This document shows, one piece after another, positions 12,475 to 24,633 of a stretch of DNA of 64,000 nucleotides. Position 1 is the stretch's first letter; the number at the start of each line of letters is the position of its first letter. Source of the DNA: Reticulascus tulasneorum (lineage: Eukaryota; Ascomycota; Sordariomycetes; Glomerellales; Reticulascaceae). Made by a program: the position numbers and the translations under genes. Location: positions 4,216,001-4,280,000 of the forward strand of contig LSAX01000003.1 of assembly GCA_001557505.1 (NCBI GenBank). The letters are read 5' to 3'. A model generated the notes under the pieces. It saw only the letters and a program-made list of their open reading frames with translations. It did not search any database and had not been told where the DNA came from.

Positions 12475-12975
12475 AACTGCTTATATGACATTGGTAGTTT
12501 GGCTGGATATTCTCCGGAGGTCTTTGGGTAGGAGGTTCCTTTTGCCAAACAAATCTGGTTTGGAGCCGGGTATCTCTTGATGTTTCTGGAGTGTATGAAT
12601 TATGTTGGGCAGCGTCAGGGAGGTTTCGATCATCATCCACACATTCGGAGCCTTAGTTTCTACAAATAGGTTCGCAACAAACAACAATCTACTTGCTTAC
12701 AGAAAATGAATGGATGAGTCTTGGTTCCATTTCTCAGTGAAGCTGACATGGCAGGGCATAGAAGGACAGAAGTGGGGGGGGTTCTTTCATGATCACTACA
12801 TTTGGCTGATATGATGCTACCATGCCTGTCGTCGTCGACATGCAAACCACCTCGGATCGAAAATCTCAACAGCGACGGGTCACCAAGTGTATCTTCGAGA
12901 AGGAAATGACGCCCCTTGTCTACAAAGTAGCCGGTCTATAGTCCATACAGCTCCGCACTACTTAACGCAGATCTT
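12475..12975. other. Intergenic, convergent 3-prime ends
   Basis: This holds the 3-prime flanks of the secreted-protein gene (plus) and the membrane-protein gene (minus). A G-run lies near 12773-12781. No gene seen. Confidence 0.5.
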
Positions 12976-13900
12976 TCAAGAGCTTTGGGTCCTGCTGAGT
13001 TCTAAGGCATTTCTCCTTTCGATCTCTGCTCCAGCTTTCGATGCAAGCTCTTGTAGTATGTATATGGGATATATCATCACTATAGCGATTAAACTAGGGT
13101 TAGATAGTATTAGCGTGCAGTCCCAGATACAGGATATTAGCTCAAACAACTGTAGACGTACCATGTAATCGCGCTGAAACACGCATCAGCCAAACCAAGT
13201 TCAGAAATCACCCACCCACGACGGTTAACCCCAAGAAGAATAGAGAAGGCAGCCCTAGAGAAATAGACTCGTTAATACAAGGTAGATCCGTGGGCTTATG
13301 AAACGGAGGCTGGTGCTTACGACTCGACAGCAATCAGAGCATTAATTAAATGCACAATGGTAAAACGGGAACGGGTCGTCGATGGCTTCACAACCCAAAG
13401 AATTTGAAGGGCGACGAGGATTGCGGGAAGAGATAATCCGGTCTTTCACAATCACAGTCAGCATTTGAATCCAACAAACGATGTGCAAAATGCGGGTATA
13501 CGTTACTTACCACAACGCACTGGACCAAGTCGTCGGCGTGGCTATTATCTCGGTACAAAATGGCCGTAAGCGCAAGAGAGCCAATGGCCGACAGGAAAAG
13601 AAATGCATATCCAAAGAGGCAGACCTTTCTTTGATGATTAACCTTGTAAAATATTCTAGGAGGTGGATTTGCCATGCTAAACAAGAATGAGAACCGCGAC
13701 GACGGCAGATTTGTTGAGTAAAGTTACCCAAAACCAGAGTGTAGTAACGTTGCTGACAATGCTTGCCGTTGAGTTGTGACGTCTTTTTGGCTTAAAAGCT
13801 TTGAAACTGTCGGAAAGCAGAACAGTCTGGGTCTCAGGAATGCAAGCGATGCAAGCAGTATAAAAGGCGCGGACGGCCAGGTCAGTTCGGAAGACTGGCA
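12976..13900 (-). CDS. Multi-pass membrane protein, start codon not found, family unknown
   Basis: Five exons join in a single frame: complement(12976..13093, 13162..13254, 13321..13442, 13511..13676, 13728..about 13900). All four introns have GT..AG ends and every phase agrees, which is unlikely by chance. The product has about five hydrophobic segments, including FGYAFLFLSAIGSLALTAIL, TGLSLPAILVALQILWVV, FTIVHLINALIAVESAAFSI and ITCLIAIVMIYPIYIL, and a charged tail with AEIERRNALELSRTQSS. The first exon runs upstream to a stop near 13948 without an in-frame ATG, so an upstream exon is missing from the model or the gene is 5-prime truncated. It loosely resembles the N-terminal membrane region of fungal ABCC transporters, but no ATP-binding part follows. 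I do not assign a function. Confidence 0.55.
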
Positions 13901-13948
13901 CGATTCTACAGTTGCAGATGGCAGCACGGTATGTGGCTTAGACCTTTC

Positions 13949-16012
13949 TTAAAGTCCCTCGCGATGTTGGCGAGTTACTGTATTGGGGCTAGTTGTCTTG
14001 ATCTCATCAACATTCGCTGCATCGACACACTCAGCCCCCCTTGGCACTAGGCTACAAGCACCACTCTTCCGCAACCCAACTTAATTCCGACCTCGTTAGT
14101 GGCTTTTGGTGCTAAATTAGCGGTCTGGTTGAGGAGAGATAGTCTTGAGCTGCCGCTGCTTGCTTCTCGTATAGTTAACCACTTGGGCGGTCCCAGGGCG
14201 TTGTTGGATGTCTTGGCAACCGAACATTCCCAACGAATCGGATATCAGGCGCATAGGAAGCAGCACATGATGATCAAGCACAAGCAAGATACTGTCAACC
14301 CAGTCACTCGAGAACCGGATCTGCTTTTACTTGAGTGTATCATATAAATGTGACTATCTAGCATCTTACCACTCCAAGCAGTTGAAATCGAACAGCAGGT
14401 TTACACTGCGCACCCTGAGGAACCATGCCAAATCCAATTTGCGCTCCTCGATACCTCGCTCCACCAAGTCCCAGAATGATCCGAGAGACAAACGGTGTGG
14501 CTCATGTCGCATAGTATGGTACCGCAGATTGCTGTCCGCGGACATGTCATACTTGTGCATTCTTCGCCACCGACCTCCTTCGCTACAAATGGAGGGAAGA
14601 AGTTTCTGTAGGCTCATCAACTCGGCCCTTCCACGCCTCTTGGTGGTCATCCGCCCAGTAAGCTGTGTGCGAAGGGAACAATAGAGAGACGCGGAGTTCT
14701 CATCACGCATGGCTGCGGCGCGAGGGTATTGCTTCGACTTAACAATGCTGGATTCTCGTGATGACACGGATGATACCGTCTTATCACAGCAAGACGCCCA
14801 TATGAGGGACGCCATGAGACAAGGCGAGGAGGGTAGATACGTATTGACGACGCAGAGCATGGTTTACTCTGGCGCATACTGTGCAATAGCCTTTTGGCTA
14901 GCTGCCCAGAAAACCATTAATTGTTAGGCAATCAGATGTCATATCATTAGTTTACATCAACGGCACCTATTTCGGCGCCTCTCGTTTTTTTGATCGCTCG
15001 TGAGATGATTGTGAAGTTGAGAAATTTGGCATGCAATGCAGTCTGTGACTTGGAAAAGGGGCAGCATTTCGAGAGATCGGTTTGAGGAAAGTATAAGGCA
15101 AAATAAGAGAAAAATGAGGTAGGGTGGGGTTTACCCCTGCCCTAGTGGAGTGGGTTCGTTCTACTGTACATTTTGCTTGCCTTTTACCAGCTGAATCCGT
15201 GGAACGGCCCAAACGCTCCTTTAAAATCTTTGGAATACCTTGTTCGAGACGACATCCCGTAACTTTTTGCCATTTCTTTTTTCCATATGGAAATTCATCG
15301 CAGCATTATAGTAAACTTCTAAGTGTAGGTAGTAATTTTTTTGTTTATTTTAGATATTTCCAAGAAGCGTTAATGAGGACACCAAGCTGGGGAGTGACAG
15401 GCTGGTACATAGGGGGACCCCTCCATGGCATGTGTTATGAAAGGCATCCGAACATCCCATGACAACAACGCAGGCAGACTAGGAGAGGGTTCAAATAGTT
15501 CATCCCCATCTGGAAGGGTAGAAGACAAGACTCACATTCGTGGGAGCGTCCCCTAAGTCCTCAGTGACTTGTTGGAGTGCGGCTGAGACCAGCGCTGAGC
15601 GATGAAGCGCCAGCGACCCTTAGCAGCTTCCGGATTCTATGAGTTCACATGGCCCACGAGAGTACGTGGCCAGGAGCTGTAAGCATTGAAGCATTCGTGG
15701 ATGGCCGCGAAGAAAAGGCCAAGTCAGGTCTGAGGTCTCATAAGCAACTGCCTATACAACTGGGGACCGTCATCTCAATCACGGCTTTGTAGCATACTCG
15801 CCTTTCTTACTGAGAATGCATTTAGCAGTCAATTACAGTTGCAACGAAGTGAGTCACATACTAGCATGCGCAACTAGGGAATATGTCCTTGGACTCCTGG
15901 GAGCATACGTGGCTTTCTTGAACCTCAACGTACTTCTTATTAGGACAGAGCCAGATATACCCACCAGTCTACCCTGTCTATTTCAAGATTGACAATCCTC
16001 GGCAGTAGTCTA
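13949..16012. other. No convincing gene; possible decayed coding near 14.4-14.9 kb
   Basis: On the minus strand an ATG-initiated frame of 164 codons lies at 14860-14366, and on the plus strand broken frames overlap it (for example VYTAHPEEPCQIQFALLDTS around 14400). Neither shows a domain or a splice-consistent extension. 15.1-15.9 kb shows nothing. The last part is the 3-prime flank of the Utp12-domain gene. Confidence 0.35.
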
Positions 16013-17299
16013 TCATCTGTTCTTCCTAAACGAAGATGCAACTTTCTGAACTTTGTTGGGTGGTGCCGGTTCCACGTCAGAGTCATCGTCGTCATCTCCG
16101 GAATCCTCGATATCGTCATGGTCGACCTCATCCTCGTCGACCTCATCTTCCAGGCTCTCGCTCTCTTCCTCTTCTGCCTCGTCGCTATCATCGTCGTCAT
16201 CCGAGTCCCCTATGAAACCATTGGCAGTTGGCAGATCATCTTCGTCCTCGTCCTCTGTAAGTGCTTTCCGCCTTGCATCGACCCCATTTGCCATCTGAAC
16301 ATCAGACCCATCTTCCGGATCCCCTTCCACGTAGACGACATTGAGCTCATCTTCGTCGTCTGCTTCCTCAAGCTCGGCAGCGCCCCCTCTCTTTTGCCTA
16401 TGCCGCCTTAGCTGCATTTGTGCCTCCAGCATATCCAACTTTCCCTTCAGCGCCAACAGACTAGGTAAACCTTTCGACCGCTCACTCAGAACCTTTTGGA
16501 GCGCAACTAATCTCTGCAGAACGTCAGGCTGCACAGCCAAAGCCCCTCCGTGGGCAACAAGTATCCACTTTACCCAGATCATTAATGTGCCTGCTCGACC
16601 TGGCCGTCGGTGGAATCGCGCAGCCAGCTTGGTCAGGAGAACCCCGGCGAGACTGCTGTCGAGGCGCTCTATCGTCTGTTGGACGGTTTCAAGATTGGCA
16701 ATTTGAAGACAGGACTCGAGTAGATCGGTGTCGTCAGTTCGAAGGGCTTGGGTGAGGACAGTGCTGAGAGAGGAGAGTGAAGGCGGGGCGAGAACAGTTC
16801 GCGGTGCATGCGGGACTAGTGCTTTGCTCGAGTCGGATAGTTGCGATAGAATGGCCGGGGCATCGGTGGTGCCTCTCAACAGTTCACCAAATGTGGGCGA
16901 TGTCGGTTCCGCGTCGGAGTCGTCGGACTCGATCTCAGATTGGGGCGATGTGTGATTCTGGGAGGGTTGCTGCTCCGACCCCTCTACACCGTTGACGCGG
17001 GATGTTTTGATAGAGTTGGAGAGTGAATTTGGTTTTAATTTGGTCTCCCCGCTGTCTCTGGCACTTGTGTCGTGTCTGATATCCCCCGCCTGGCTCTCTT
17101 CGTCTGAAATGTCGTCATCGCTGTCAGAGTCGGAGGATATCTCGATTGTCTCGGGGTCGGGCTTTAGAACCGATTGCAGAGTGTCTGTTGCCGACACGGC
17201 GGTTCTGCTCTCGTCGATAGTCGCCTTTGACAAAGTTTTGAAGCTTGGCTTCACAATCGGCTGCGCAATCTTGGCCGGTGCTTTTCGCTTCGTCGACAT
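16013..17299 (-). CDS. Utp12-domain small-subunit processome protein (Utp5-like)
   Basis: A single exon encodes 428 aa from the ATG at 17299 (MSTKRKAPAKIAQP). The frame is open further upstream but has no earlier ATG. Residues 1-150 are Ser/Asp-rich and disordered with a Lys-rich start suited to nuclear import. Residues about 170-310 form a Utp12 helical domain (LSSLSTVLTQALRTDDTDLL, CLQIANLETVQQTIERL, LLTKLAARFHRRPGRAG, MIWVKWILVAHGG, LQRLVALQKVLSERSKGLPS). The tail is very acidic with long Asp/Glu/Ser runs and ends in basic KVASSFRKNR. Utp12-domain proteins of the t-UTP/UTP-A subcomplex act in the nucleolus on pre-18S rRNA. The protein lacks the WD40 repeats of yeast Utp5, so Utp5 or Utp9 orthology is a judgement. 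It is divergent from the bromodomain gene. Confidence 0.8.
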   Translation of the reverse strand: MSTKRKAPAKIAQPIVKPSFKTLSKATIDESRTAVSATDTLQSVLKPDPETIEISSDSDSDDDISDEESQAGDIRHDTSARDSGETKLKPNSLSNSIKTSRVNGVEGSEQQPSQNHTSPQSEIESDDSDAEPTSPTFGELLRGTTDAPAILSQLSDSSKALVPHAPRTVLAPPSLSSLSTVLTQALRTDDTDLLESCLQIANLETVQQTIERLDSSLAGVLLTKLAARFHRRPGRAGTLMIWVKWILVAHGGALAVQPDVLQRLVALQKVLSERSKGLPSLLALKGKLDMLEAQMQLRRHRQKRGGAAELEEADDEDELNVVYVEGDPEDGSDVQMANGVDARRKALTEDEDEDDLPTANGFIGDSDDDDDSDEAEEEESESLEDEVDEDEVDHDDIEDSGDDDDDSDVEPAPPNKVQKVASSFRKNR

Positions 17300-19998
17300 G
17301 ATGAATGCTGTGGAATGTAGACGAGTGGCTGTGGGAGATGGTCGCACTAGGCCGGGTGCCGGATGAGTCTGAAGAGACAATTGCAGTCTGCAGAATGAGA
17401 TAATTGATCTGTAATATGGTTAGAGCGGAGAAACAAGACGGGGCATTGGGCTGTCGCAACCTATTCTGAGCTGTGTTGGCGAGATCGTGCGAAATCCAAG
17501 AACCTCACCTCCTCCGAAATCAATGTTCCCGAACGATGCTCTAAACTTTTTTTTCCTGGCTGAAGCTTTTTTTTTTCTTAGCGCACGGAGCACACGACAG
17601 AGGGGCTGCTGACATAAGACATTCTTGGCGAGACCGTGATGTGTCAGGTGATGGAGCGGGATTGTTCGGGGGGTCCCAGTAGGGATGAGTCATCACAGGG
17701 ACAGTCATGGCCGGGGGATGAGAATTGGCGAGAAGGGGGGGGGGGGGCTGGCTGAGATTTGAACGGCTTGAATGGCTTTGACGGTGTGTGTGTGGCTAGG
17801 GGCTGTCCTCCAGATTTGGGGGAAATCAGTGTGTGGCCTTAGGCATCACCCTTGGAGGGCAGACAGTCGTTTGATTGGCTCGGATTTTCCTGGTGCAGCC
17901 TAATGAAAATTAAAGATGAGCTGCCATTGGGCGACGCGTCCCAGGGCCTTGCATCGACGGTTTGCCAATGCTAGTCCCCTACTGTCTCAAAGGGATCCAC
18001 CACCGGGCGCCTATTGGCTGCAAGCGACTAATCATCCCTGCTCCATACCCTGGCCAGACTGAAGTGTGGACTGGGGACTGGGGGTAGCGCGACTTGATCC
18101 GTTCCTACAAATAAGAAGTGGCCCCGAATCCAGATTTTCGCGCTTTTTGATGCGACAAAGTCCTGGAAAATTCCCTTCCGCCGTAGTAGCTTACCTTAGC
18201 CGTCATCTGACTTTGCACGTTGCTGCTCACGGGGTTTTTCCTGGAACTGAGCCTCCCATCCACAAAATCTCACCTAATTTAGCAGTCGGTTCTCCGAGTA
18301 CATACCTTACCTCCCTACAGGTTGACTTATTATTAGTCCCTAACCTATTGGTTGTTGGTGGAAGGTACGTACCGATTTTCTTCATTACCTTATCCTTCAA
18401 CCATTCTATACTTGCCCTTCCTTGCCTTATTATTACCACGTTTGGATTGGTTTCATTGTTTCTTTGCTGGCTCTTGGGGACCCGCGTGAAGGCCTGAACG
18501 TTCAGATCCGCCGCGGGATAATCTGCTCGTCGTCGTTTCGAGGTCCAAACTTCAACAGTCCCTGGTGATGGGAAGACTTTGATTTCGCGGCAGTATTTAT
18601 TTCAACCCACCAGATCGATCTTCTTCCACCCATCCTTTGAAACTCTTATTTGCGCTCGCTCGCTCGCAGCCTCACTCATCGAATCAATCATCACTCGCTT
18701 CGCTCGCTCACTCACCATCACCATCTTACATCTCTCCTACGCACTCACACCCGGTTGTCGCACGTGCTTCCGCACACTTCAGCCGCATGCATTCCTGGCA
18801 CACCAGCCACACACATCGCGATCATTGACTTATCCATCACGGTTCATGTTCATGTCTCATATGTTCATGAACGCGCGCCTTTCCAATTCAGATCTCGCTC
18901 GCTTGCACGCAACACTTGGGAGAGCGCAACCAGTTTCTGACATGGGCAATAGAAACTCACTGCGCAACCGAAGCATTCGCCCTCTCGCACCATCATCTCC
19001 TCTCTTCGAGACGGTGAGTTTATTTCCACCCGTACCCTCTTGGTCTTCCCTCCGCCTGCCTCGCCGCCATCCCATCCCCCATCCTTTCCGGGGTTGCGCC
19101 CCAGCCTCGTCATTCGTCAAGCGGTGCTCCCATTGGCCACCGCCTCCCGCCTGTGCATAAATATGCATTTTATGCCCGCGCATCCCCCCCAACCAAAATT
19201 CTCTTTTCCTTTCCTTTCCCTCCCTGCCTGCCTGCCTGTGTCGTCGATCACGCACCGACCACCTCCCTCTTGCCCAACTAGAGTTTTTTCCTGCCCTCCT
19301 GTCGCGCCCCGATAAGGCCAGATAGCCGGCAGCCCGGAGTTTGCCATTTTTCTCTCATAAATACCACGCGCCGCCGAACGGGTAAAAAAAATACTGACGT
19401 GCGACGCGATTTCCTCCGCAGGTCCCTTCCAAAAACGAAACAAAAAAAATAAATACCCCAACCAAAGGGTTCCTTCCTTCCCCGTACCCACGAGGCCTAG
19501 ATCTAGGCCCCAGCCAACCAAACGAAGCCTAATAGTTTTCGACTAATCGTCGTCGTCACTGCTCCCCTTCATTCTTTTGCGGCCGAACGACTGACGATTT
19601 ACTTTCGTGTTGCGACAAACCGACCTTCCGACCTTTTCGTCCTCGTTGAGCCTTGCCTGTCTGCATGCGCAATCCCCGACCCGCGAAAGAACCCTCTCCG
19701 TTGGCCGTCGCGTACTATTTGCGCCTCACCTAATCGCCTGCCACACGCGTTTGCCCGGCCGCTCACCTTCGTCTTCCATCGCCATCCACACTCATCTGGA
19801 CTCTCCATCTCCCTGGATTTGCCACATTCACTGCCACAAGGCATCCACCTGCTTAAATACAAGCTTTGCGCCGTCTGCAATTCTTGAATCCCTCCGTCCC
19901 GAATAAAACCCCAACACCTTCGGTATCTGCGCGCGCATCACGCTCTTTGATGTCGCGTCACGCTCAGTAAATCCCACCCCACCTGCACAACTCCCCGA
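17300..19998. promoter_or_regulatory. 2.7 kb divergent promoter region with pyrimidine-rich leader
   Basis: This separates the Utp12-domain gene (minus) from the bromodomain gene (plus). Next to the minus gene there are T-runs at about 17547-17578. A G-run lies around 17735-17748. From about 18580 to 19980 the plus strand is strongly C/T-rich with short TCAC/TCGC-type runs (for example near 18655-18740), as in long fungal 5-prime leaders. Several short upstream ATGs lie in it. The 193-codon frame at 18579-19160 follows the pyrimidine bias and shows no protein family. Confidence 0.45.
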
Positions 19999-22925
19999 AT
20001 GGCAGTCATGGCATCTCCTCAACCGGAAGGACTTGTCCTCGACTCCAAGGTGATTGACTCGGTACCAGAGAAGGAGCTGAAGCCTGAGTTGAACGGGTAT
20101 GTATTTTTTATCCCTTGCGCCCCTGTTCGTTCCTTTATTGAGGCATCGTATCAATTTTGCACCACGCGATCATCCACGCTGCGCAAGGCCACTGTTAACC
20201 AGCTTCTTCTGCAGTCACACCTCCCCACCAAGCACAATGCCAAACTCTGAGACCAAGCCGGCGGTAAACGGCAACGGCAAGCATGATGACAGCGAGCCAA
20301 AGAGCGACGCAAGTGATCTGAAAGATGTGGATGACACCCCCACCAAAGAGCTGGCTGCCTCCGAGCAAATAACAGCCGCAAAGGTCGAGGAAGTGACACC
20401 GGCAGACGCGAAAATATCAACTCCTTCTGCAGCTGATCCAGTCGAGGATGTGGAGATGGCCGATGCGACCAACGGCGACGAGAAGCCCGAGGCTCCCGTT
20501 GCGCTGCCCACTTCTGTGGAGGAACCTCCCGCGGAGGCGTCCGAACCTGCAAAATCTGCGGAAGCATCCAGCGAGGATGTAGATATGGGCCAGGATGTCG
20601 CGGAGGAGCCTTCAAGCACGGATAAGGTCAACGGAGCCGAAGAAGAAGTGATTGTACATGCTGCGCTTCCCGCTATTCCTTCGGCTGCCGAGGTGGATCT
20701 TAGCCCCGCAAGCATTTCCCAGCTCGCTATTGACGGCAAGGAGGATGTTTCATCACCAGTGGTAGACGTGGAGATATCCATGACGGAAGCCTCAGCTCCT
20801 TCCAGCAAGGTTGCTCGGGAGCGGGAGGAGGATGCATCTGAGGAGCCAGCGGCCAAGCGAGCTAAGACTGCCTCTCAAGAGGATGAAGCCGAGGACCAGG
20901 CCGAGGCAGAACCCGCGGAGTCCATGAAGACGGAAGAGGAAGAGCCTAAGGGGCTTTCCGCACTCAATAAGATTGAACGCTGGGACGATCCTGAGGTCGA
21001 CTCGAAGCCTCTTACTGCATATCAAGCCCGGGAATACCGACGTGTCCTGGCAGGAGTCAAGAAGACTAAGAGCGGTGGCAACTTCAAGGACTCGGTCGAG
21101 AAGATGTGGCCAACTTTGTGGAACTCGTACATCGTCAAGATCGACAAACCCATGGACATTGGCGAGCTGGAGAGACGACTTCGAGATGCCGCCTATCCAA
21201 CGCTGCTTGATTTCAAGACTGATCTAGCCCTGATATACGGCAATTCCCTCACATTCAATGGACCGGGCAACGACGTTACCAACTCGGGTTATCAAGTGGT
21301 GGAAACCATATGGCAGAGGATCCGGGATATCCCAGCTGAGGAACCACCCAAATCGAAGCCTCCACCAAAGCAGTTGCCGTCTCGCAGCACGGAACCGCGC
21401 AACCCTCCCCCCCCGCCACCCCGCCGCCAGTCCAGCACAACTGCTGCCAGCCCCACCACAAAACCACCAGACACCGATCTGTACGCCATTCCACCCGGCG
21501 GTGTTCCTCAGGTCAGACGAGCTTCCACTCAGATCGACAGCGACCGACCCAAGCGAGCAATTCATCCCCCCAAGAATCGCGACCCAGACTACACCTCCAA
21601 GACCTTTAGCAAGAAGAAGCTACCACTGGAGTTGCAGTTCTGCTACGAGGTCGTAACGGAGCTGGCGGACCCAAAGCTTTCCATGTATAACATCCCCTTC
21701 CTTAACCCTGTGGATCCCGTTGCGCTTCAGATTCCGAACTACTTCGACGTCATCAAGCACCCAATGGATCTGGGTACGATTCTCAGCAACCTCGAACGGG
21801 GCAGTTACCAAACTGCCAAGCAAGTCCAGACTGATGTCAACCTCGTCTTCAAGAATTGCTTCAAGTTCAACCAGCCCGGTCAGCCAGTGTATATCCAGGG
21901 TCAGGAGCTCCAGTCGCTGTTCAAGACCGAGTGGGCCAAGAAACAGCAATGGATCTCCAAGAACACTCCCGGAAAGGCTGACTCGGGAGACGCGTCGAGT
22001 CAAGGGAGTGAGGATGGATCCGAGGATGAAGAGGAGACCACAGCCCCAGCGAATGATGTCCCCGCGACCAATGCCAACATCCAAATGTTGGAGAGGAAGC
22101 TCGTTGAAGAGACGCAGAAGCTTAGCGAGCTTTACATGTCGGCAGATACCTCCAGCGAGACGATGATCGACCTCCAACAGGATGTCCTCAGTGCCATTCG
22201 CGGTCGCCTCATGGCTGAGAAGAAGAAATTGGCTGAGAAGAAACCCGAGAAGACGGCGAAGGCCAAACCAGCCAAGCCGACCAAGCCAAAGGCGGGCGGA
22301 GCCGCTTCCGGTAAACGAGCCAGCACAAGTGCTGCCCCGAAGAAGAGCGGGGCTGGTGGCGCCAAGAAGTCGGGCAAGCGAGCTATGACGGCTCCTGAAA
22401 AGGATCAGATCGCGACCGCTATCAACGAGCTCGATAGTCCACACATAGAGCGTGCCATTGACATCATCAAGAAGGACACCGGTCAGGCTGTAAGTGATTC
22501 CCCATAGAGTGTACACCGGTTCCCAGGCTAACACAGCACCACAGGAGAATAGCAGTGGCGAACTGGAGCTGGAAATAGATCAGTTGAGCAACGACGCCCT
22601 CCACAAACTCTGGGATCTCTGCAAGAAGACCCTTCCCAACTTTGGTACGAGGGAGGCCCCGCCCGCCCGTGATTCATCCCCGGTTAACAGCGGCCCGACT
22701 GCCAAGCAGGCTCATAAGTCGTCCAAACCAAAAAAAAACAAGCCCATGAACGCACTGGAGCAGGAGGCTCGCATCGCTGAACTTGAGAAACTGAGGAAGA
22801 TATACGATGCCAAGCAAAAGGCTGAGGCTGCTGGTGAAAATGTGGATGCGACTGGCGAAAGCCGCCAGCAAGAGCTCCCTCTCCATGGGGAGGAGAGCGA
22901 GTCTTCGGACTCAGAGGAGGAATGA
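19999..22925 (+). CDS. bdf1: BET-family double bromodomain protein, BDF1-like
   Basis: The model is join(19999..20096, 20215..22489, 22545..22925), 917 aa. The first exon (MAVMASPQPEGL) splices with GT..AG ends into an acidic, low-complexity region. Bromodomain 1 lies at about 300-410 (WPTLWNSYIVKIDKPMDIGE, then LTFNGPGNDV carrying the acetyl-lysine-binding Asn). Bromodomain 2 lies at about 500-615 (IPNYFDVIKHPMDLGTILSN, then CFKFNQPGQPVY with its Asn). A coiled segment and a Lys/Pro/Ala-rich stretch follow. The ET domain (about 752-825; TAPEKDQIATAINELDSPHI, then LEIDQLSNDALHKLWDL) is split by intron 2. The tail is acidic (ESESSDSEEE). BET proteins read acetylated histone H4 and recruit TFIID or SWR1-type complexes in the nucleus. 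Bromodomain 1 is much more diverged than 2. An alternative start is the Met at residue 41 (MPNSETKP). Confidence 0.93.
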
Positions 22926-24633
22926 TGGTGACATCCCGAGGTGGGGGTCACCGTGTTTGCGTAATATATCCGGAACATTCCGGCAGCATTGGGATTGCAG
23001 CCGTTTCTTCCGCTTGCCATGGTCCCATCTTCATCCGTCACATCATACGATAGCCGTCTTTTGATCCAACAAGATATCTGGTGGGCATTACTCAAGTTTC
23101 GAGGATTGCACCACAGAGATTGCCTTAATCTGACGTGAAGATGGCAGTCTTTTGAGATAAAAGGAAGGATCTTCTACATCTTCCATCTCCGCTCTCTATG
23201 CTGGTCTGAGCGAGGAGAGGGTCCACGACGGATCATCCGATACAACTTTGGCTTACCCCGGTCATACATGGCATTTGGGAGGGGTGGGACGACACACTTG
23301 ACAAGTTTAAGTTGAGGCATGGCTGGACACTACAAAAGGTGATGGCACACCGATATTGGGGGGAACCGTGGAGATGCATTCAGAGGTTGCATCGGGCACA
23401 AGAGGCAAATGCGGGCCAGTCGGCGACGATCTTTGCTCGAGATTTGGCAGTGTGCCTTGCGAGCTCCCGCCTTTTTTGAGTTGTAGAATAGCATATTGAT
23501 GTATAATAATCTTCTTCACCCACCAGGCGCTCCTCGTTCTGTAACGTGAAGTGTTGATGTGTTTTGTCGTCAGGTATCACCAGAGATCTCTCGCCAGCAT
23601 GCCTTCTTTCTGGCTCTTTCTACCTTCGTAAGAGGTCTCATTGAATGTGTACCATCGTTCAATCGATTTCCAACCAGCTGCATCTGACAATGTCTTATGA
23701 ATCAAGACACCTCTAGTTACCTATACCACCAGTTTTGCAGCGTGTCGTCAGTACCTGCGCAAGGTACCTAAGCTCCCTTCTGTGACCAGAATAGCTCCTG
23801 CAGTGGACCCGGGGTCCCATTTTGCAGGTTGATCCCATCATCTCTAGGAGTGGTATGACGAAGGACATGAAAAGAACATGTACCCCGCGCAACTAACTGT
23901 GCGCTCCTGTTTTCTTTGAGATGGGACGGCAGGGCTAGTGAGTTTTAACTGGCGGTCGTTCGCGGATCAGCATGTGAATGACAACATGGGAATCATCCTT
24001 CAAGTGTAGATGGATATGTATCTGGATTGTTTAAAGTATACTCACTGCAATATCCACCACAGGATGTCCGTGAATATGTACTTGAATATGCAGGCGGCTT
24101 TTGCTTTGGGGGTGGTGGATGGCCCGTCATCGGGGCAGTGGAAAATGGCATAGCGTGTTCGTTCCTTTCGCATCATTCTCAACACAGCGCACCGGGCTAT
24201 TCCCCAGACCTTTTAGAAAGATGATCTACAATCATATTGCCTGCCCCCGCATGTTCCTCGGGGCGCTTAGTTAGCAGGGCGCCATGGTAATCATCATGGG
24301 GATTAGGAAATGCATTCTAGTTAGCCTCCCACCTCAGGTGGCGTAGGTGAAGGTACGCGTAACTCTAGTGTGAAGGATTTAGGCAACCTCTTTCCAATCA
24401 ATATCTACACAACTATTCGCCCTCACCTCTCCCTGCATCTTCTATTATTCTGTTCTACATTTGTTCAGTGGATTTCAGTTGATCCGGCCAATTGATTGGG
24501 AGTAGGCTTTATCTCATCTCTGGGTACCTTGGTCTTTGAGGCTTAACTCAAAAACGGTTTCCACCCCCCGTCCCGGTAACCGCATCTCAGAACACCACCC
24601 CACACCCAGGCCCGAGTTTAAGACGAGCCGGCC
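22926..24633. other. Intergenic between the bromodomain gene and the ankyrin-HET gene
   Basis: This holds the 3-prime flank of the bromodomain gene and the promoter of the ankyrin-HET gene. Only short frames without protein character are present. Confidence 0.5.

Noticed and set aside
15989..16411. 140-codon plus-strand frame rich in Val, Ile and Leu
   Set aside because: It is the complement of the Asp/Glu/Ser-rich tail of the Utp12-domain gene.
18579..19160. 193-codon plus-strand frame
   Set aside because: Composition follows the C/T-rich leader, with no motif and no splice continuation into the bromodomain gene.
21620..22534. 304-codon minus-strand frame
   Set aside because: It lies opposite the bromodomain gene's second exon; codon-biased coding strands commonly leave long antisense frames.
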